A stretch of DNA of 45,188 nucleotides, taken from positions 1 to 45,188 of the IMG/VR virus record IMGVR_UViG_3300020578_000146; one strand, given 5' to 3'. The notes beneath the pieces are model-generated. The model had not been told where the DNA came from and did no database searches. It worked only from the letters and a program-made list of their open reading frames with translations. The stretch is from a virus. Positions 31,418 to 40,216 of the stretch are shown here, piece after piece. Positions within the stretch are counted from its first letter, which is position 1, and every line of letters begins with the position of its first letter. Position numbers and translations under genes: made by a program.

Positions 31418-32011
31418 TCATGTGTTTGCCTCGTCATTCGACACCCACGTGGCTGTCAAAATGATGGACGGGATGCCGGGGTAATTGCTGGCTGCGCTCT
31501 GGGCTAAAATGACGAGATCTGTATCGTTAGATTGCCAAGCCAACTCAAAATAATCCCCGGCTTTTAATACCAACAAGAAGTTCCACGCGGCTACGACTTC
31601 ATCCGTAGAGCCTTGGATCACGACCTTGGTCGCGCTGTCTGGCACGTTGACCCCATTAATGCGGGGCCAGATAAAAATACTGTCCTTGCCACCACCCGTC
31701 TTGTCCAACTGCGCCGAAAACTGAATGTTATACAGCCCGGTGTTAGTAAAGAAAATCTTGGACGTAGGCACGCCGCGAGTAACTTGGTATTCAGACTCTA
31801 CTGAGTTATACGTAAAAAGATTGACCGTGTTGGCTACCGGGTTCGTCTGGGTGGTCGTGTCGTAATATGAAGCGTGGGGAATTGGCGCATTAACCTTGTT
31901 GGTTAAGCGTGTGAAGAACAAACGTAAAACGTTGGCAAACTGATCCTGAAACCGCTGGTCCCATGTAGCTGGGGATATGGGCAAGTTCGGTGAGGCGATA
32001 TTATCTGCCAT
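31418..32011 (-). CDS. Jelly-roll (C1q/TNF-like) candidate tail or fibre protein
   Basis: A 197-aa protein. The N-terminal ~55 residues (FQDQFANVLRLFFTRLTNKV) look like an attachment helix. The rest is beta-rich and resembles C1q/TNF-like jelly rolls in phage fibres: SKIFFTNTGLYNIQFSAQLDK, then SIFIWPRINGVNVPDSATKV, then FLLVLKAGDYFELAWQSND. It may sit at the virion surface and bind a receptor. The ATG overlaps the stop of the 763-aa gene (TAATG). Confidence 0.7.
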   Translation of the reverse strand: MADNIASPNLPISPATWDQRFQDQFANVLRLFFTRLTNKVNAPIPHASYYDTTTQTNPVANTVNLFTYNSVESEYQVTRGVPTSKIFFTNTGLYNIQFSAQLDKTGGGKDSIFIWPRINGVNVPDSATKVVIQGSTDEVVAAWNFLLVLKAGDYFELAWQSNDTDLVILAQSAASNYPGIPSIILTATWVSNDEANT

Positions 32012-34302
32012 TATCGACGCCCATCCGGTCGGACATCAATACGCATCATGCCCATTTGCCACGCAACACCCAGCGCGGTCGAGTCCACACGGAACGCCAT
32101 CTGACGGCCACGAACCCGCGTGTAGACCTGACCCGTGTATTGCTGAATCGGAATCACTGAGGTGCGCGTTACGGTCGGTTGGTCTGCCGTGGTGTAGTTA
32201 CTGCCTGAGTTCTGCCTTGGCTTGACTGTCAAAGTAACCGTTGGGCTGGATGCTGAAGATCCCGTAAAGTTAAGGTCAGGCAACATGCGCCAGACGTAGC
32301 CAAAACTTTGACCGTCTTGAATATCAAAGTCAGATGTTTCAATAAAAGCTTCAATAGGCAGCGACGGACTAACCGACGCATCATCGTTACCCACTTCATG
32401 CAGCATGGCTTGATTGGGGACATAGTACGAAGCAAAAGCGTACTGATCATGCGAAGCCGCAGTTGTACCGTCTACTCCACGGACGCAGCCCGTCAACGTA
32501 TTGTTGGTTTTAGCTGCATACGTAATTTTTTCCGAGTCAATCTGGATCGTGCCAGATGACGGATATGAGAGCGCATCCGTGAGTGCAATAGTAGTAATGG
32601 TCGAGTTGATTGCCGAAGCAAGGTAGCCTGTTTGAAGACTGAACGCTGCAATCGGATAGTTACGTTGTGAATGCTCTGACCAGAACGAACGGTTGATATT
32701 GCCGTAATACCAGATGCGCTCAAGATAGTTGTAGATCACATATCGGTCATTAACTGTACTATTAGCGGATGGGTAGAACCACCAAATTTCGTTGAAGCCT
32801 TCATTGGCTCCCGCCACGACTTGATCAAGCTGATCGTAATTAATATCGTTAAAAACAAACTGACGCAAGGTACAAGGCAGCGTTTCAACGCGACCGGAAT
32901 ACATAAAGAACTTATCACGGCCCATCCAATAGACCACATTGTTCACGGTCAGCATAGAGTTTGGAGACGCTATTGATACGTCTTGATCCAAAAGACTAAA
33001 CGACCACACAAATGGCGGACCAACGTACTGCATCGAAAAGATCGCGGTATCCGTCCAAATCAAGATTTCCTGACGAGTATTAACAGCCGTCACGATGTAA
33101 GAACCGTGCGATAAAGTTTGTTCGCCCGACTGATTTGTAACTTCCGGCACAAATTCGTAAATATTACTTTGATCCGACCAACGCACAAGAAGCGGATTAA
33201 ATGCCGTGGTAAAATTTGTTGGATCGTATGGCGTAGAACCGCACGTAATAACAAAATCATTAACAGGCGAATCAATAATGAAGTTGACTTCATTAGGTAC
33301 ATGCCGACCCGCATAGCTAAACGACACCGCCGTAGCAGTAAGGGAAGACGTAGTAGCCGCAGAAATTGTAATTGTCTGTCCACCTGTCCATGCAGTTGTT
33401 ACATATGAGCCGGAAATGATCCCGCTACCAGAAACAACTGAGCCTGTATTGATACCAGTTGCATCTGCTACAACAATTGAAACTGCCCCAGATGCTGCCG
33501 TAGCCGTTGTGATCGTCTTAATTTCAGTGTTGGTTTTTTCTTCCAGCGTCACAGCACGGGGCCACGTAGACGTATTTAACGTCCAGAAATAAATCTCGCC
33601 TTCGCGCTGTGCAAAAACAAGATCGTCCCCGTAATTGAACATAGACCAAAGTCGCATCGGTATACCGACGCCCGTGACAGAACCCCAACCCCCTGATCCC
33701 CACGGAGGCCCGCCCCAGCCCACGTACGGCGTGTATGTAGCAAGACCCGCATCGATATCAAACTTGGCTATTACAAGTGAACCACCACCCGTGGTCGTTG
33801 ATCCCGCATTGCTATCGGCATAAAACGTAAACGTGTTAGCGGTAGGTATAGATTGAATTTCGTAATCGCCGCTAATGGTCAGACTGGCTACCGCCGTTGC
33901 ACCAGAAAAGTTTACATAAGTGCCGATACTGGAAAGATGCCCTGTGGCAGTCACCGTGACAAGACGACTGCCGGAAGTAGTTGAAAAAGGATCTTGAGAA
34001 AGGGTAAGAGAATTTCCAAGTGGCGTGATGTCGTGGTAAGTACCGCCCAGTTCTACGTAAACCTTTTGATTGGTCGCAACGCCAAGAAGATTCTGGCCCA
34101 CGGTCGTGATCCAGTTCCACAGCATCCGGCACGCGCCTTTAAATGTGCTGCCTCCTACATTAATACTCTGCCAGCCGCCAATTTTCTCAGCGTACCCAGA
34201 TCGGAACCGAATTTTGTCGCCCGCGAAGAAGCCGCCCTCGTTAGCATACGAAGTAGACTCGCGGTTTACGCCGGGGCGCAGTTCCAGTTTCTGTAAGGGC
34301 AT
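32011..34302 (-). CDS. Tail nozzle/tubular protein B-like
   Basis: A 763-aa protein. The start (LQKLELRPGVNRESTSYANE, then GDKIRFRSGYAEKIGGW) is a pattern I know from large podovirus structural proteins often labelled tail tubular protein B or nozzle. The rest is beta-rich with aromatic-rich strands, probably a beta-propeller: EGEIYFWTLNTSTWPRA, ILIWTDTAIFSMQYVGPPFV, NNVVYWMGRDKFFMYSG. It ends with VRGRQMAFRVDSTALGVAWQ. It would form the distal tail tube. The family call is by recall, not search. Confidence 0.75.
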   Translation of the reverse strand: MPLQKLELRPGVNRESTSYANEGGFFAGDKIRFRSGYAEKIGGWQSINVGGSTFKGACRMLWNWITTVGQNLLGVATNQKVYVELGGTYHDITPLGNSLTLSQDPFSTTSGSRLVTVTATGHLSSIGTYVNFSGATAVASLTISGDYEIQSIPTANTFTFYADSNAGSTTTGGGSLVIAKFDIDAGLATYTPYVGWGGPPWGSGGWGSVTGVGIPMRLWSMFNYGDDLVFAQREGEIYFWTLNTSTWPRAVTLEEKTNTEIKTITTATAASGAVSIVVADATGINTGSVVSGSGIISGSYVTTAWTGGQTITISAATTSSLTATAVSFSYAGRHVPNEVNFIIDSPVNDFVITCGSTPYDPTNFTTAFNPLLVRWSDQSNIYEFVPEVTNQSGEQTLSHGSYIVTAVNTRQEILIWTDTAIFSMQYVGPPFVWSFSLLDQDVSIASPNSMLTVNNVVYWMGRDKFFMYSGRVETLPCTLRQFVFNDINYDQLDQVVAGANEGFNEIWWFYPSANSTVNDRYVIYNYLERIWYYGNINRSFWSEHSQRNYPIAAFSLQTGYLASAINSTITTIALTDALSYPSSGTIQIDSEKITYAAKTNNTLTGCVRGVDGTTAASHDQYAFASYYVPNQAMLHEVGNDDASVSPSLPIEAFIETSDFDIQDGQSFGYVWRMLPDLNFTGSSASSPTVTLTVKPRQNSGSNYTTADQPTVTRTSVIPIQQYTGQVYTRVRGRQMAFRVDSTALGVAWQMGMMRIDVRPDGRR

Positions 34303-34791
34303 CTAGGCAACTCCTGACAGATACAACGCACGTTCATCATTACGGCGTTTGACTAATCCCGGCAGTACTCTACCACCTGCCTTGGTCCATTTGAGAAACT
34401 CGTCCGCTGCGTCTTCCAGTTCGCCCCGGTTGGTCTTCATCCGCAGAGAGGATCTCTGGAGATTACCTAGTCCGACATTAAACGAAAAAGATACGAGAGC
34501 ATCGAAGATTCCTTGACGGCCAGTAGCAGCAGGGCAAAGTCGAAGAACACCACGCTCAAACCGGCCAAGGTCTTCAGCAAGAATAGTATCCACCTCTCCC
34601 ATCGTAAGGACGCGATCCCAGCCTTGGGGTATCGGTAGATTGCGACGCTCCTCATACTTCACCGTTGCATGAGTCGGATCGATAACATGGCCCACGCCCA
34701 CCGTCCAAAGCAGCGCCGGACAGCGGTAAGGCTTAGTCCTCACCCCTTCGTGGTGCTTGATCATTTGGATGGCGGCAGGGCTGACTTTCAC
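34303..34791 (-). CDS. Endolysin, GH24 lysozyme
   Basis: About 162 aa from the GTG at 34791, which overlaps the stop of the upstream holin gene (GTGA). The longer frame (start at 34821) lies inside the holin gene. The catalytic centre is readable: IKHHEGVRTKPYRC holds the Glu, and PALLWTVGVGHV holds the Thr and the GH motif. The Asp of the T4-type E/D/T triad is replaced by Cys, a variant common in phage endolysins. ALVSFSFNVGLGNLQRSSL is the second family motif. It cleaves peptidoglycan and needs a holin, because no signal or membrane anchor is present. Confidence 0.9.
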   Translation of the reverse strand: MKVSPAAIQMIKHHEGVRTKPYRCPALLWTVGVGHVIDPTHATVKYEERRNLPIPQGWDRVLTMGEVDTILAEDLGRFERGVLRLCPAATGRQGIFDALVSFSFNVGLGNLQRSSLRMKTNRGELEDAADEFLKWTKAGGRVLPGLVKRRNDERALYLSGVA

Positions 34792-35273
34792 TTCTTGCCA
34801 AAAGCCTGCGTCCCGAACCAAAAGGCGATAATTGAGGACAGAATTAACATCTCGTCATCCGAGAATACATTCTCCATCGCAATCGCAAACGGGATGCCCG
34901 TCGTGTAGGCGTACCAAACACCAGCCACATTCAGCGCGACCAACTCCAACACAAAGATGTAGGTCACCACCGGGCGCACCGAGGCGCGTAGGTTAATCAT
35001 CCACTGCGATGCGCCTTCGCCAATCTTGACATCGTGTTCGTAGAGCGCCTGACGTTCCTCGCCTGCGGTTTGGGTTTGGATCTGCTCCAGTTTGATTTCC
35101 TCTACCCGTGCTTGCGCGATAAAGCCTTTCTCGGCTAACGCCAACTCACGCTCCTTCTGGGCGGCAACAAGAGCCAACTCGTGCTTTTTATCCTGCCGGT
35201 CTTGGAAGATTGACAAGATCTTTGGCAGGCCACCCGCAAGGAAGGACAAGAAGGTGCTGATCATTGTCATCAT
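34788..35273 (-). CDS. Holin, GTA 3-TM type
   Basis: A 161-aa protein with three hydrophobic segments: ISTFLSFLAGGLPKILSIF at the N terminus, VVTYIFVLELVALNVAGVWY (~105-124) and MLILSSIIAFWFGTQAF (~141-157). A long charged helix lies between them (~25-90). This matches the 3-TM holin family found in gene-transfer agents and phages. It would form the hole in the inner membrane that releases the endolysin. It overlaps the endolysin start by four bases, so the pair is coupled. Confidence 0.82.
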   Translation of the reverse strand: MMTMISTFLSFLAGGLPKILSIFQDRQDKKHELALVAAQKERELALAEKGFIAQARVEEIKLEQIQTQTAGEERQALYEHDVKIGEGASQWMINLRASVRPVVTYIFVLELVALNVAGVWYAYTTGIPFAIAMENVFSDDEMLILSSIIAFWFGTQAFGKK

Positions 35274-35284
35274 GGCAGCACCTA

Positions 35285-35677
35285 TTAGTAAAATGGCGAT
35301 TCAGCGGGGGTTACATGCGTACTAAATACAATGTCGGCTCGCTCCGCAGTAAGTATGTTTGCTGCAATCGCTGCCGCTTTATCTTTGTCAGCAGGGGCGT
35401 TTCCAAAGACATACTTTACGTCAACGGTATCAAGTATCGTTAAAAGATTTTTAAGACATGTTTTTTGAGTCGCAGCAACGAAATTAGTCAGGGTAGTAAG
35501 TTCCGTTTCTGTAAACCGTTTTTTAAATTCCTGACTAACTATTACAGGGGGGATAGCATTATTTTCCCGAATAAAAACGTATCGCCCCGGATATTTAACA
35601 TTCACCACTTCTTCTGTGGCAACGATTACCCCGAGAGATACGCCACTAGTTGAAAAAACTTCGTATACGTTCTCCAT
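35285..35677 (-). CDS. Hypothetical tail-region protein
   Basis: About 130 aa from the ATG at 35677 (MENVYEVFSTSG), which overlaps the previous stop (TAATG). A longer reading from 35701 is unlikely. The N-terminal part is beta-rich (GVIVATEEVVNVKYPGRYVFI) and the second half helical (KRFTETELTTLTNFVAATQK). Its position between a glycine-rich fibre protein and the holin suggests a fibre chaperone or small tail protein. I do not recognise it. Confidence 0.65.
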   Translation of the reverse strand: MENVYEVFSTSGVSLGVIVATEEVVNVKYPGRYVFIRENNAIPPVIVSQEFKKRFTETELTTLTNFVAATQKTCLKNLLTILDTVDVKYVFGNAPADKDKAAAIAANILTAERADIVFSTHVTPAESPFY

Positions 35678-36624
35678 TAGAGGATCTCCACAATTACGCA
35701 TCCAGCGCCGCCGGCGCTACCTTCAGAAGACGGACCGGCGAAATAACTAGGATAATCTGTTTGGACATATGAATAAGGGCCGGCGCCGCCGGCTCCAGTA
35801 CCCGCAACACCGCCGCGTGCAACTGCAACGGCACCATAGACATAAAAATATCCCGCGGCATTAGCTTGAGATCCACCAGCGAATGCTCCAGAACCAGATG
35901 ATTGAGTAATAAAATAATTATTACTGGTTGCGGAGTTACCTACTCCTGCGCCGCCAGAATTTGCGGCGGATTGAGCGGCGGTACCAGCAGCCGGTACTAA
36001 TCCACCTTCGGAAGACACCGCAGGAATTTTAGGTGTAGCATTAGGTCCTAATGCAACCGGGAACCCGTAACCTAATGGACTCCCTGCGCCTGCACCCTGT
36101 GCACCATTAGAAGTGGCAAATACAGTATTTCCATAAATTGCTACAGCGCCTCCGCCATAACTATTTGCGCCACCACCTTGTGCATAAAAATCGTAAGTGG
36201 CGTTTGCTGTATTTACTACGGTGCCACCAACAGAGGCAACGTTTTTATTAGCTCCGGCCCCGCCAGTAACTGTCAGACTGATACCGGGACCCACTATGGT
36301 AGTAGCTCCACCAGTAGTAGCATTATTTCCGTTCGTCGCGCCAGCGCCACCAGCGCCTATGGTGATCGTATAAGACTGCCCTTTAGTTACATAAATCGAT
36401 TTGATAGCAAGCCCGCCAGCAGCGCCACCTCTACCGGCTGAACTACTGCTGTGCATTCCGGAATTGTCATATAGCTCGTACCCACCAGTACCGCCACCGC
36501 CAGCGCCTATGGCAACAAAATTGACCCAGCCTGATGCGGGAGGAGTCCAGTTTTGTGTAGAGGTAATAACTTGCACTGCACGAGGGTTAGTCGGCATCGT
36601 GTTGAATTGTGAATAAACGCTCAT
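35677..36624 (-). CDS. Glycine-rich tail fibre-like protein
   Basis: About 315 aa from the ATG at 36624 (ATGA overlap with the gene before it); an in-frame ATG at 36636 is the alternative. A beta-rich start (VITSTQNWTPPASGWVNFVA) leads into a long Gly/Ala-rich region with GAGGGG, GGAAGG and GGAGVG patches. This is the layout of glycine-rich fibre tips that present receptor-binding loops on a polyglycine-II-like lattice. It probably contacts the host surface. The DNA is repetitive in composition and could recombine with relatives. Confidence 0.8.
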   Translation of the reverse strand: MSVYSQFNTMPTNPRAVQVITSTQNWTPPASGWVNFVAIGAGGGGTGGYELYDNSGMHSSSSAGRGGAAGGLAIKSIYVTKGQSYTITIGAGGAGATNGNNATTGGATTIVGPGISLTVTGGAGANKNVASVGGTVVNTANATYDFYAQGGGANSYGGGAVAIYGNTVFATSNGAQGAGAGSPLGYGFPVALGPNATPKIPAVSSEGGLVPAAGTAAQSAANSGGAGVGNSATSNNYFITQSSGSGAFAGGSQANAAGYFYVYGAVAVARGGVAGTGAGGAGPYSYVQTDYPSYFAGPSSEGSAGGAGCVIVEIL

Positions 36625-37661
36625 GTTAAAACCCATCCTCTAGTTGCGTCAGAATAGCGAAGTTGTGCTGATGCGTAAGGGGCATCCAGAGTTAAATTTT
36701 CAGCGAGTCCCTGAATATTTTGCCCGTTACGTGCTACAACATTCGTAGTCAATCTATTTAATACCGTTATATAAACCGTATCTCCAGCAGCAGGTGAAGC
36801 AGGCAAAGTTACCGTAGTTGTCGCTGCGTTGGTTAATACATACTGGTTACTAGCTACCGCTGCTTGAGTAGTTCCCGTCACGACATTCATCGTCGGAAGA
36901 CCGCCGCCAGAAGCCGAAGCAGAGATTGAAATACTGCCCGTTGCGTTGGTGACAATGATTCCCGACCCTGCCGTAATCGTAGACAGGGTGTAGCCAGAGC
37001 CGTTGCCGATCAGGACCTGCCCGTTCGTCGGCGTGGTTGAAAGTCCCGTACCACCTTGCGCTCTAGTAAGCGCGTTCGTCAACGTCAAACTTGTGGCTGA
37101 CCAGTTGGTGCCTGTCAGCGTGCTGATATTGGCTGAAGTCGAACTGAGGTTTGAGACAGTAGCCGACGTATATGTAGCAGTCGTGCCAGACATTGTAGTG
37201 ATGTTGGCACTAGTCGCAGTCAAAGTAGACAGGTTCAGACTACCGCCAACCGCCGTCAGATAAGTCGTGGCTTCAACAACGTCTGTGCCGTTACTGACTA
37301 GAATTTTCTTCTCAGTCGCAGCAAGAGATACGCCTGTGCCCGCACCAACCTTTATGGTCACTGCACCAGTCGTGTTGTTAAAGACAAAGTAAAGTTTTTT
37401 GTTTGAGGGAACCGCAAGCACCGTGTTAGTGCCGCCCGTACCCGTCAATTCAAGATACATGTTACGAGCAACACCCGTGGCTCCATCTGGAATCGTGATG
37501 GAGGTTGTATTACCCGTCGTCATGGCCTGCGTGACGTAACCCGAAATCGCCTGTTCAATCAGGGTTCCAAGGTTAGTATTTGTGGTATTGCCCCACGATC
37601 CCGCCTGATCGCCTGTACCGATCAGTTCAAGGGCCAGATTAGTGCTGAATGTGCTTGCCAT
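36621..37661 (-). CDS. Tail fibre-like structural protein
   Basis: A 346-aa protein. The start (STNLALELIGTGDQAGSWGN) and following TNTNLGTLIEQAISGYV are a motif I know from tail fibre proteins of aquatic phages. The centre is Thr/Ser-rich with short beta repeats (NLSTLTATSANITTMSGTTA), likely a trimeric shaft. The end is AQLRYSDATRGWVLT. It likely forms a trimeric fibre with the glycine-rich protein coded next. Confidence 0.8.
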   Translation of the reverse strand: MASTFSTNLALELIGTGDQAGSWGNTTNTNLGTLIEQAISGYVTQAMTTGNTTSITIPDGATGVARNMYLELTGTGGTNTVLAVPSNKKLYFVFNNTTGAVTIKVGAGTGVSLAATEKKILVSNGTDVVEATTYLTAVGGSLNLSTLTATSANITTMSGTTATYTSATVSNLSSTSANISTLTGTNWSATSLTLTNALTRAQGGTGLSTTPTNGQVLIGNGSGYTLSTITAGSGIIVTNATGSISISASASGGGLPTMNVVTGTTQAAVASNQYVLTNAATTTVTLPASPAAGDTVYITVLNRLTTNVVARNGQNIQGLAENLTLDAPYASAQLRYSDATRGWVLT

Positions 37662-37670
37662 TTACGTACC

Positions 37671-38507
37671 TCACGCCGCGATTTGTGTCCAGTTCGCGTT
37701 CTGATTTGTGTTAATCAAACCCCAGACATTAACTGCGGGCGATTGGGAACCGATATTACCCGTTGCAGATACTCCTGTCACAAGATACGCGACCTCGGTT
37801 GTAACTGTACCAACCTGACCTGTTGCAGATACCCCTGTGACAAGATACTCAGATTTCTGCTCAACCGTACCAAGTTGTCCGGTGCCTGCAACGCCCGTAA
37901 CCGGAAATTTGCAATCAAGAATAAAAGAGACGGTACCGATTTCTCCAGTACCTTCGACCCCATCCTCAACAACCACTGCCGTGGCAACGATAATCTCGTC
38001 ACCAAGTTCCCCGGTGCCCGCTATACCTGTTACTGCAAACGAAGCATCTGCTGCAACGGATACCGTACCAATCTGACCTGTACCCGTTACGCTAGTAACC
38101 AGCGCACCAGCAGAAATGAATATAGTTACAGTGCCAAGCTGCCCAGTACCGGTAACGCTGTCTTCTATGACAACCGCCGTGGCAACGATCACTTCGTCGC
38201 CTAATTCTCCTATAGCCTCAACGCCCGTAACCGGTACGTACTGCGTGGTATCTACAGTTACATCACCAATCTGCCCCGTGCTTGCAACACCGATAACGGC
38301 AAGGATTTGATCCGTAACGACAAATACAGTCCCAATTTCCCCCGTCGCTGCCAGTCCGGTTACGACAATAACTTGATCAGTAGAAAGCGTGACAGTTCCT
38401 ACCGCACTTGTCGCAGTAAGGTTACCTACACCTTCGCCCCAACCTTGCTCGCCCCAGCCTACGCCAGAAGCGTTCCAACCGCTGAAGGCGACAATGACGC
38501 CTGCCAC
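37671..38507 (-). CDS. Repeat protein with TGEIGTV units
   Basis: A 278-aa protein that starts with a Trp/Gly-rich segment (FSGWNASGVGWGEQGWGEG). About 11 units of ~19-24 residues follow, each around V-TG-V-x-A-TG-x-I-G-TV (for example VVTGLAATGEIGTV and VTGVSATGQVGTV). It ends VWGLINTNQNANWTQIA. The regular beta pattern suggests a beta-solenoid or stacked fibre. One unit of the same type ends the Zn-ribbon protein at 40217. It is probably an exposed virion protein. Confidence 0.75.
   Translation of the reverse strand: MAGVIVAFSGWNASGVGWGEQGWGEGVGNLTATSAVGTVTLSTDQVIVVTGLAATGEIGTVFVVTDQILAVIGVASTGQIGDVTVDTTQYVPVTGVEAIGELGDEVIVATAVVIEDSVTGTGQLGTVTIFISAGALVTSVTGTGQIGTVSVAADASFAVTGIAGTGELGDEIIVATAVVVEDGVEGTGEIGTVSFILDCKFPVTGVAGTGQLGTVEQKSEYLVTGVSATGQVGTVTTEVAYLVTGVSATGNIGSQSPAVNVWGLINTNQNANWTQIAA
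37740..38420 (-). repeat. Coding tandem repeat, about 11 units
   Basis: DNA repeats behind the TGEIGTV units of the 278-aa protein. Two distant units are near copies at protein level (GELGDEVIVATAVVIED and GELGDEIIVATAVVVED), which points to duplication of a multi-unit block. The other units have drifted more. Confidence 0.8.
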
Positions 38508-38525
38508 GGTCCTTGCCTAACTAAA

Positions 38526-38981
38526 TTAGGCGATACGAAGGATCGCAGTCGATGCCGCAGCAGCCGGGAACTGGATGGTGAAGTTGCCCGCCGTCGAGGT
38601 CTTATCCCCACCAAACGCCAGCACCGCAACAGCCTTATTTCCCTGAGTTGAGTTATAGATCAAAGCACCGTTGGCCGTGATCGTTGCACTCGGGAAGGTC
38701 AGATCATCAAAGTCAATGAACGCCGTCGTGCTGCTGGAAGTCGGTACCTGCGCGATTGTCAGCGTCAACCCGCCAGCCGTGTAGTTCGTGCCAGACGACG
38801 AAACCTCATCAGTTGAAGAGTACGCCGTAGTCGTGGCGCTCAACGTAGCCGATGAAGTGTAGAGCGCAAGTTTGAACGTATCAGCCGTGGTTGCAGCACG
38901 AATCACGCCCGTACCGAAGTTGTGAATACCGTCAAGGATTTCCACCTTGAATGAAGTCGCCATTGCCTGAGTAATAGCCAT
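38526..38981 (-). CDS. Virion structural protein, beta-rich
   Basis: A 151-aa Thr/Ser/Ala-rich protein: FKVEILDGIHNFGTGVIRAA, FKLALYTSSATLSATTTAY, then TSSSTTAFIDFDDLTFPSAT. This start is a pattern I recall from small structural proteins of aquatic phages, perhaps head decoration or tail. The ATG overlaps the previous stop (TAATG). Confidence 0.75.
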   Translation of the reverse strand: MAITQAMATSFKVEILDGIHNFGTGVIRAATTADTFKLALYTSSATLSATTTAYSSTDEVSSSGTNYTAGGLTLTIAQVPTSSSTTAFIDFDDLTFPSATITANGALIYNSTQGNKAVAVLAFGGDKTSTAGNFTIQFPAAAASTAILRIA

Positions 38982-39226
38982 TAGAGGTCTCCAATTAATT
39001 GAGCAATTTCCAAATAGCCCTGTTGTGTCAACTTTTTGTCGATCATTTGACGTTCAGCTTCTTGGGCTTCACGTAAATATTTCACTAGCCAATGGTGCAG
39101 GGCTTCTTTTGAATCGACACGGAGAATGCGATTAGCTGCACGCTCCGCAATCTCTTCCACAGTATGTCCACGATGGTCAGTGGTCTGTACGAAAACTTGA
39201 CCGATTTCTGTAGTTGCATCAAACAT
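38981..39226 (-). CDS. Small helical structural-region protein
   Basis: About 81 aa from the ATG at 39226, which shares bases with the stop of the adaptor gene (TGATG). The in-frame TTG one codon upstream is less likely. It is helical: TVEEIAERAANRILRVDSKE, ALHHWLVKYLREAQEAERQM. Such small proteins sit between adaptor and structural genes in many phages. The function is unknown. Confidence 0.7.
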   Translation of the reverse strand: MFDATTEIGQVFVQTTDHRGHTVEEIAERAANRILRVDSKEALHHWLVKYLREAQEAERQMIDKKLTQQGYLEIAQLIGDL

Positions 39227-39864
39227 CAAGTCACCGGAACTCTAACCTGACCAGAACGATATGCATCCTGACGATCCAAACCATCGCCAAGACGTTTGAG
39301 GAGCGCCAACGCCTCCTGATACTTTGCTTCGTAGTTCTGCATCAAATCAGCTTCACCCTTCAAGTAGGTGTACGCCTCGCGCAACGAACCATAAAGCAAA
39401 ACCGATTCAAAATTATCACCAATCCATGACGTACCGTAATTAACGATAGACACGGGATAATAATAGTAATGCAACTCCATCGAATACGTATTATCAGGAG
39501 TTGGTCCCAAGATCATAGTAGTGTCGTCCCAAATAGCATAATAGGCAGGTTTACCTGTGCTATTCGGAGGCGGATAGGCTTGCCGAATGTAATTGACATC
39601 TTTATTGAGCAGATATTCGTAATCCCCAGTAGTCGGGTCGATCACTGCCAATGAGAACGTCGAAAGCCAATCAGACGGTAGTGCAAGGTACTGGAAGTTA
39701 ATCGTCGTCGTACCCGTCACATTTTTACGGATCGCCGGGATCTGAACTGAGTTATAAATCCGCTCTTCAGCTACCTGCACAAACGTAGGAATATTGGCTA
39801 CGAAGCTCTGCTCCGTAGACTCGCAATACTCCTGAATCAGTGTAGAAAGCTGACTGTAATTCAC
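39226..39864 (-). CDS. Head-to-tail adaptor protein
   Basis: A 212-aa protein. MNYSQLSTLIQEYCESTEQS and FVQVAEERIYNSVQIPAIRK form the helical start typical of phage adaptor proteins (the SU10/T7 gp11-like group). LALPSDWLSTFSLAVID, QAYPPPNSTGKPAYYAIWDD and LHYYYYPVSIV are the later motifs. It probably forms the ring below the portal that joins head and tail. Confidence 0.82.
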   Translation of the reverse strand: MNYSQLSTLIQEYCESTEQSFVANIPTFVQVAEERIYNSVQIPAIRKNVTGTTTINFQYLALPSDWLSTFSLAVIDPTTGDYEYLLNKDVNYIRQAYPPPNSTGKPAYYAIWDDTTMILGPTPDNTYSMELHYYYYPVSIVNYGTSWIGDNFESVLLYGSLREAYTYLKGEADLMQNYEAKYQEALALLKRLGDGLDRQDAYRSGQVRVPVT

Positions 39865-40058
39865 GGCGACCAGCCCGCCCTGTACTTGGCATTGTTCTCA
39901 AGGTTGATCTGCGACACGAACTTCTTGCCCTTGGTCGCAGCACCTGCACCCTTCATATCCATGTGGGTGACGCCCTTGTTCACATCCTTCTCAGGGTAGC
40001 CGTTGCGACCTGTTGATTCGGTGTTGGGCTTTGGCTGATTGTAAGAAGTGTTTTTCAT
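39861..40058 (-). CDS. Small basic virion-region protein
   Basis: A 65-aa polar, basic protein (KNTSYNQPKPNTESTGRNGY, then MDMKGAGAATKGKKFVSQIN). It is likely disordered. I know similar proteins next to adaptor genes in marine podophages, without assigned function. Its ATG overlaps the stop of the 49-aa gene upstream (TAATG). Confidence 0.7.
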   Translation of the reverse strand: MKNTSYNQPKPNTESTGRNGYPEKDVNKGVTHMDMKGAGAATKGKKFVSQINLENNAKYRAGWSP

Positions 40059-40207
40059 TACCGCCCCCTCTGGTTCATCACCTTCGCCATGCCGCGACCG
40101 TACTTCTTCATGTCGCTGTTGGTCTTGCCGCCAGCACGCATCTTATGCATGGACTTTTCGTGCCTACGCACTTCTTCCTTTGCAACCTTACGTATTCCGT
40201 CTTTCAT
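40058..40207 (-). CDS. Small basic phage protein, 49 aa
   Basis: A 49-codon ORF on the - strand: MKDGIRKVAKEEVRRHEKSM, then HKMRAGGKTNSDMKKYGRGM. It has AGGAG 7-8 bp before the ATG and a TAATG overlap with the next gene. The Lys/Arg/Met-rich composition matches the other small basic proteins in this block. It may be a packaged DNA-binding or scaffold-like peptide. Confidence 0.72.
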   Translation of the reverse strand: MKDGIRKVAKEEVRRHEKSMHKMRAGGKTNSDMKKYGRGMAKVMNQRGR

Positions 40208-40216
40208 CTCAATCTC

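Noticed and set aside
34303-34821. Longer endolysin starting at 34821
   Set aside because: The extra ten residues are coded inside the holin gene. The GTG at 34791 with GTGA overlap fits the coupling style of the rest of the window.
37683-38204. 173-aa + strand ORF with repeated Cys/Thr/Asn pattern
   Set aside because: It is a shadow of the TGEIGTV repeat gene on the - strand and has no own RBS or family.
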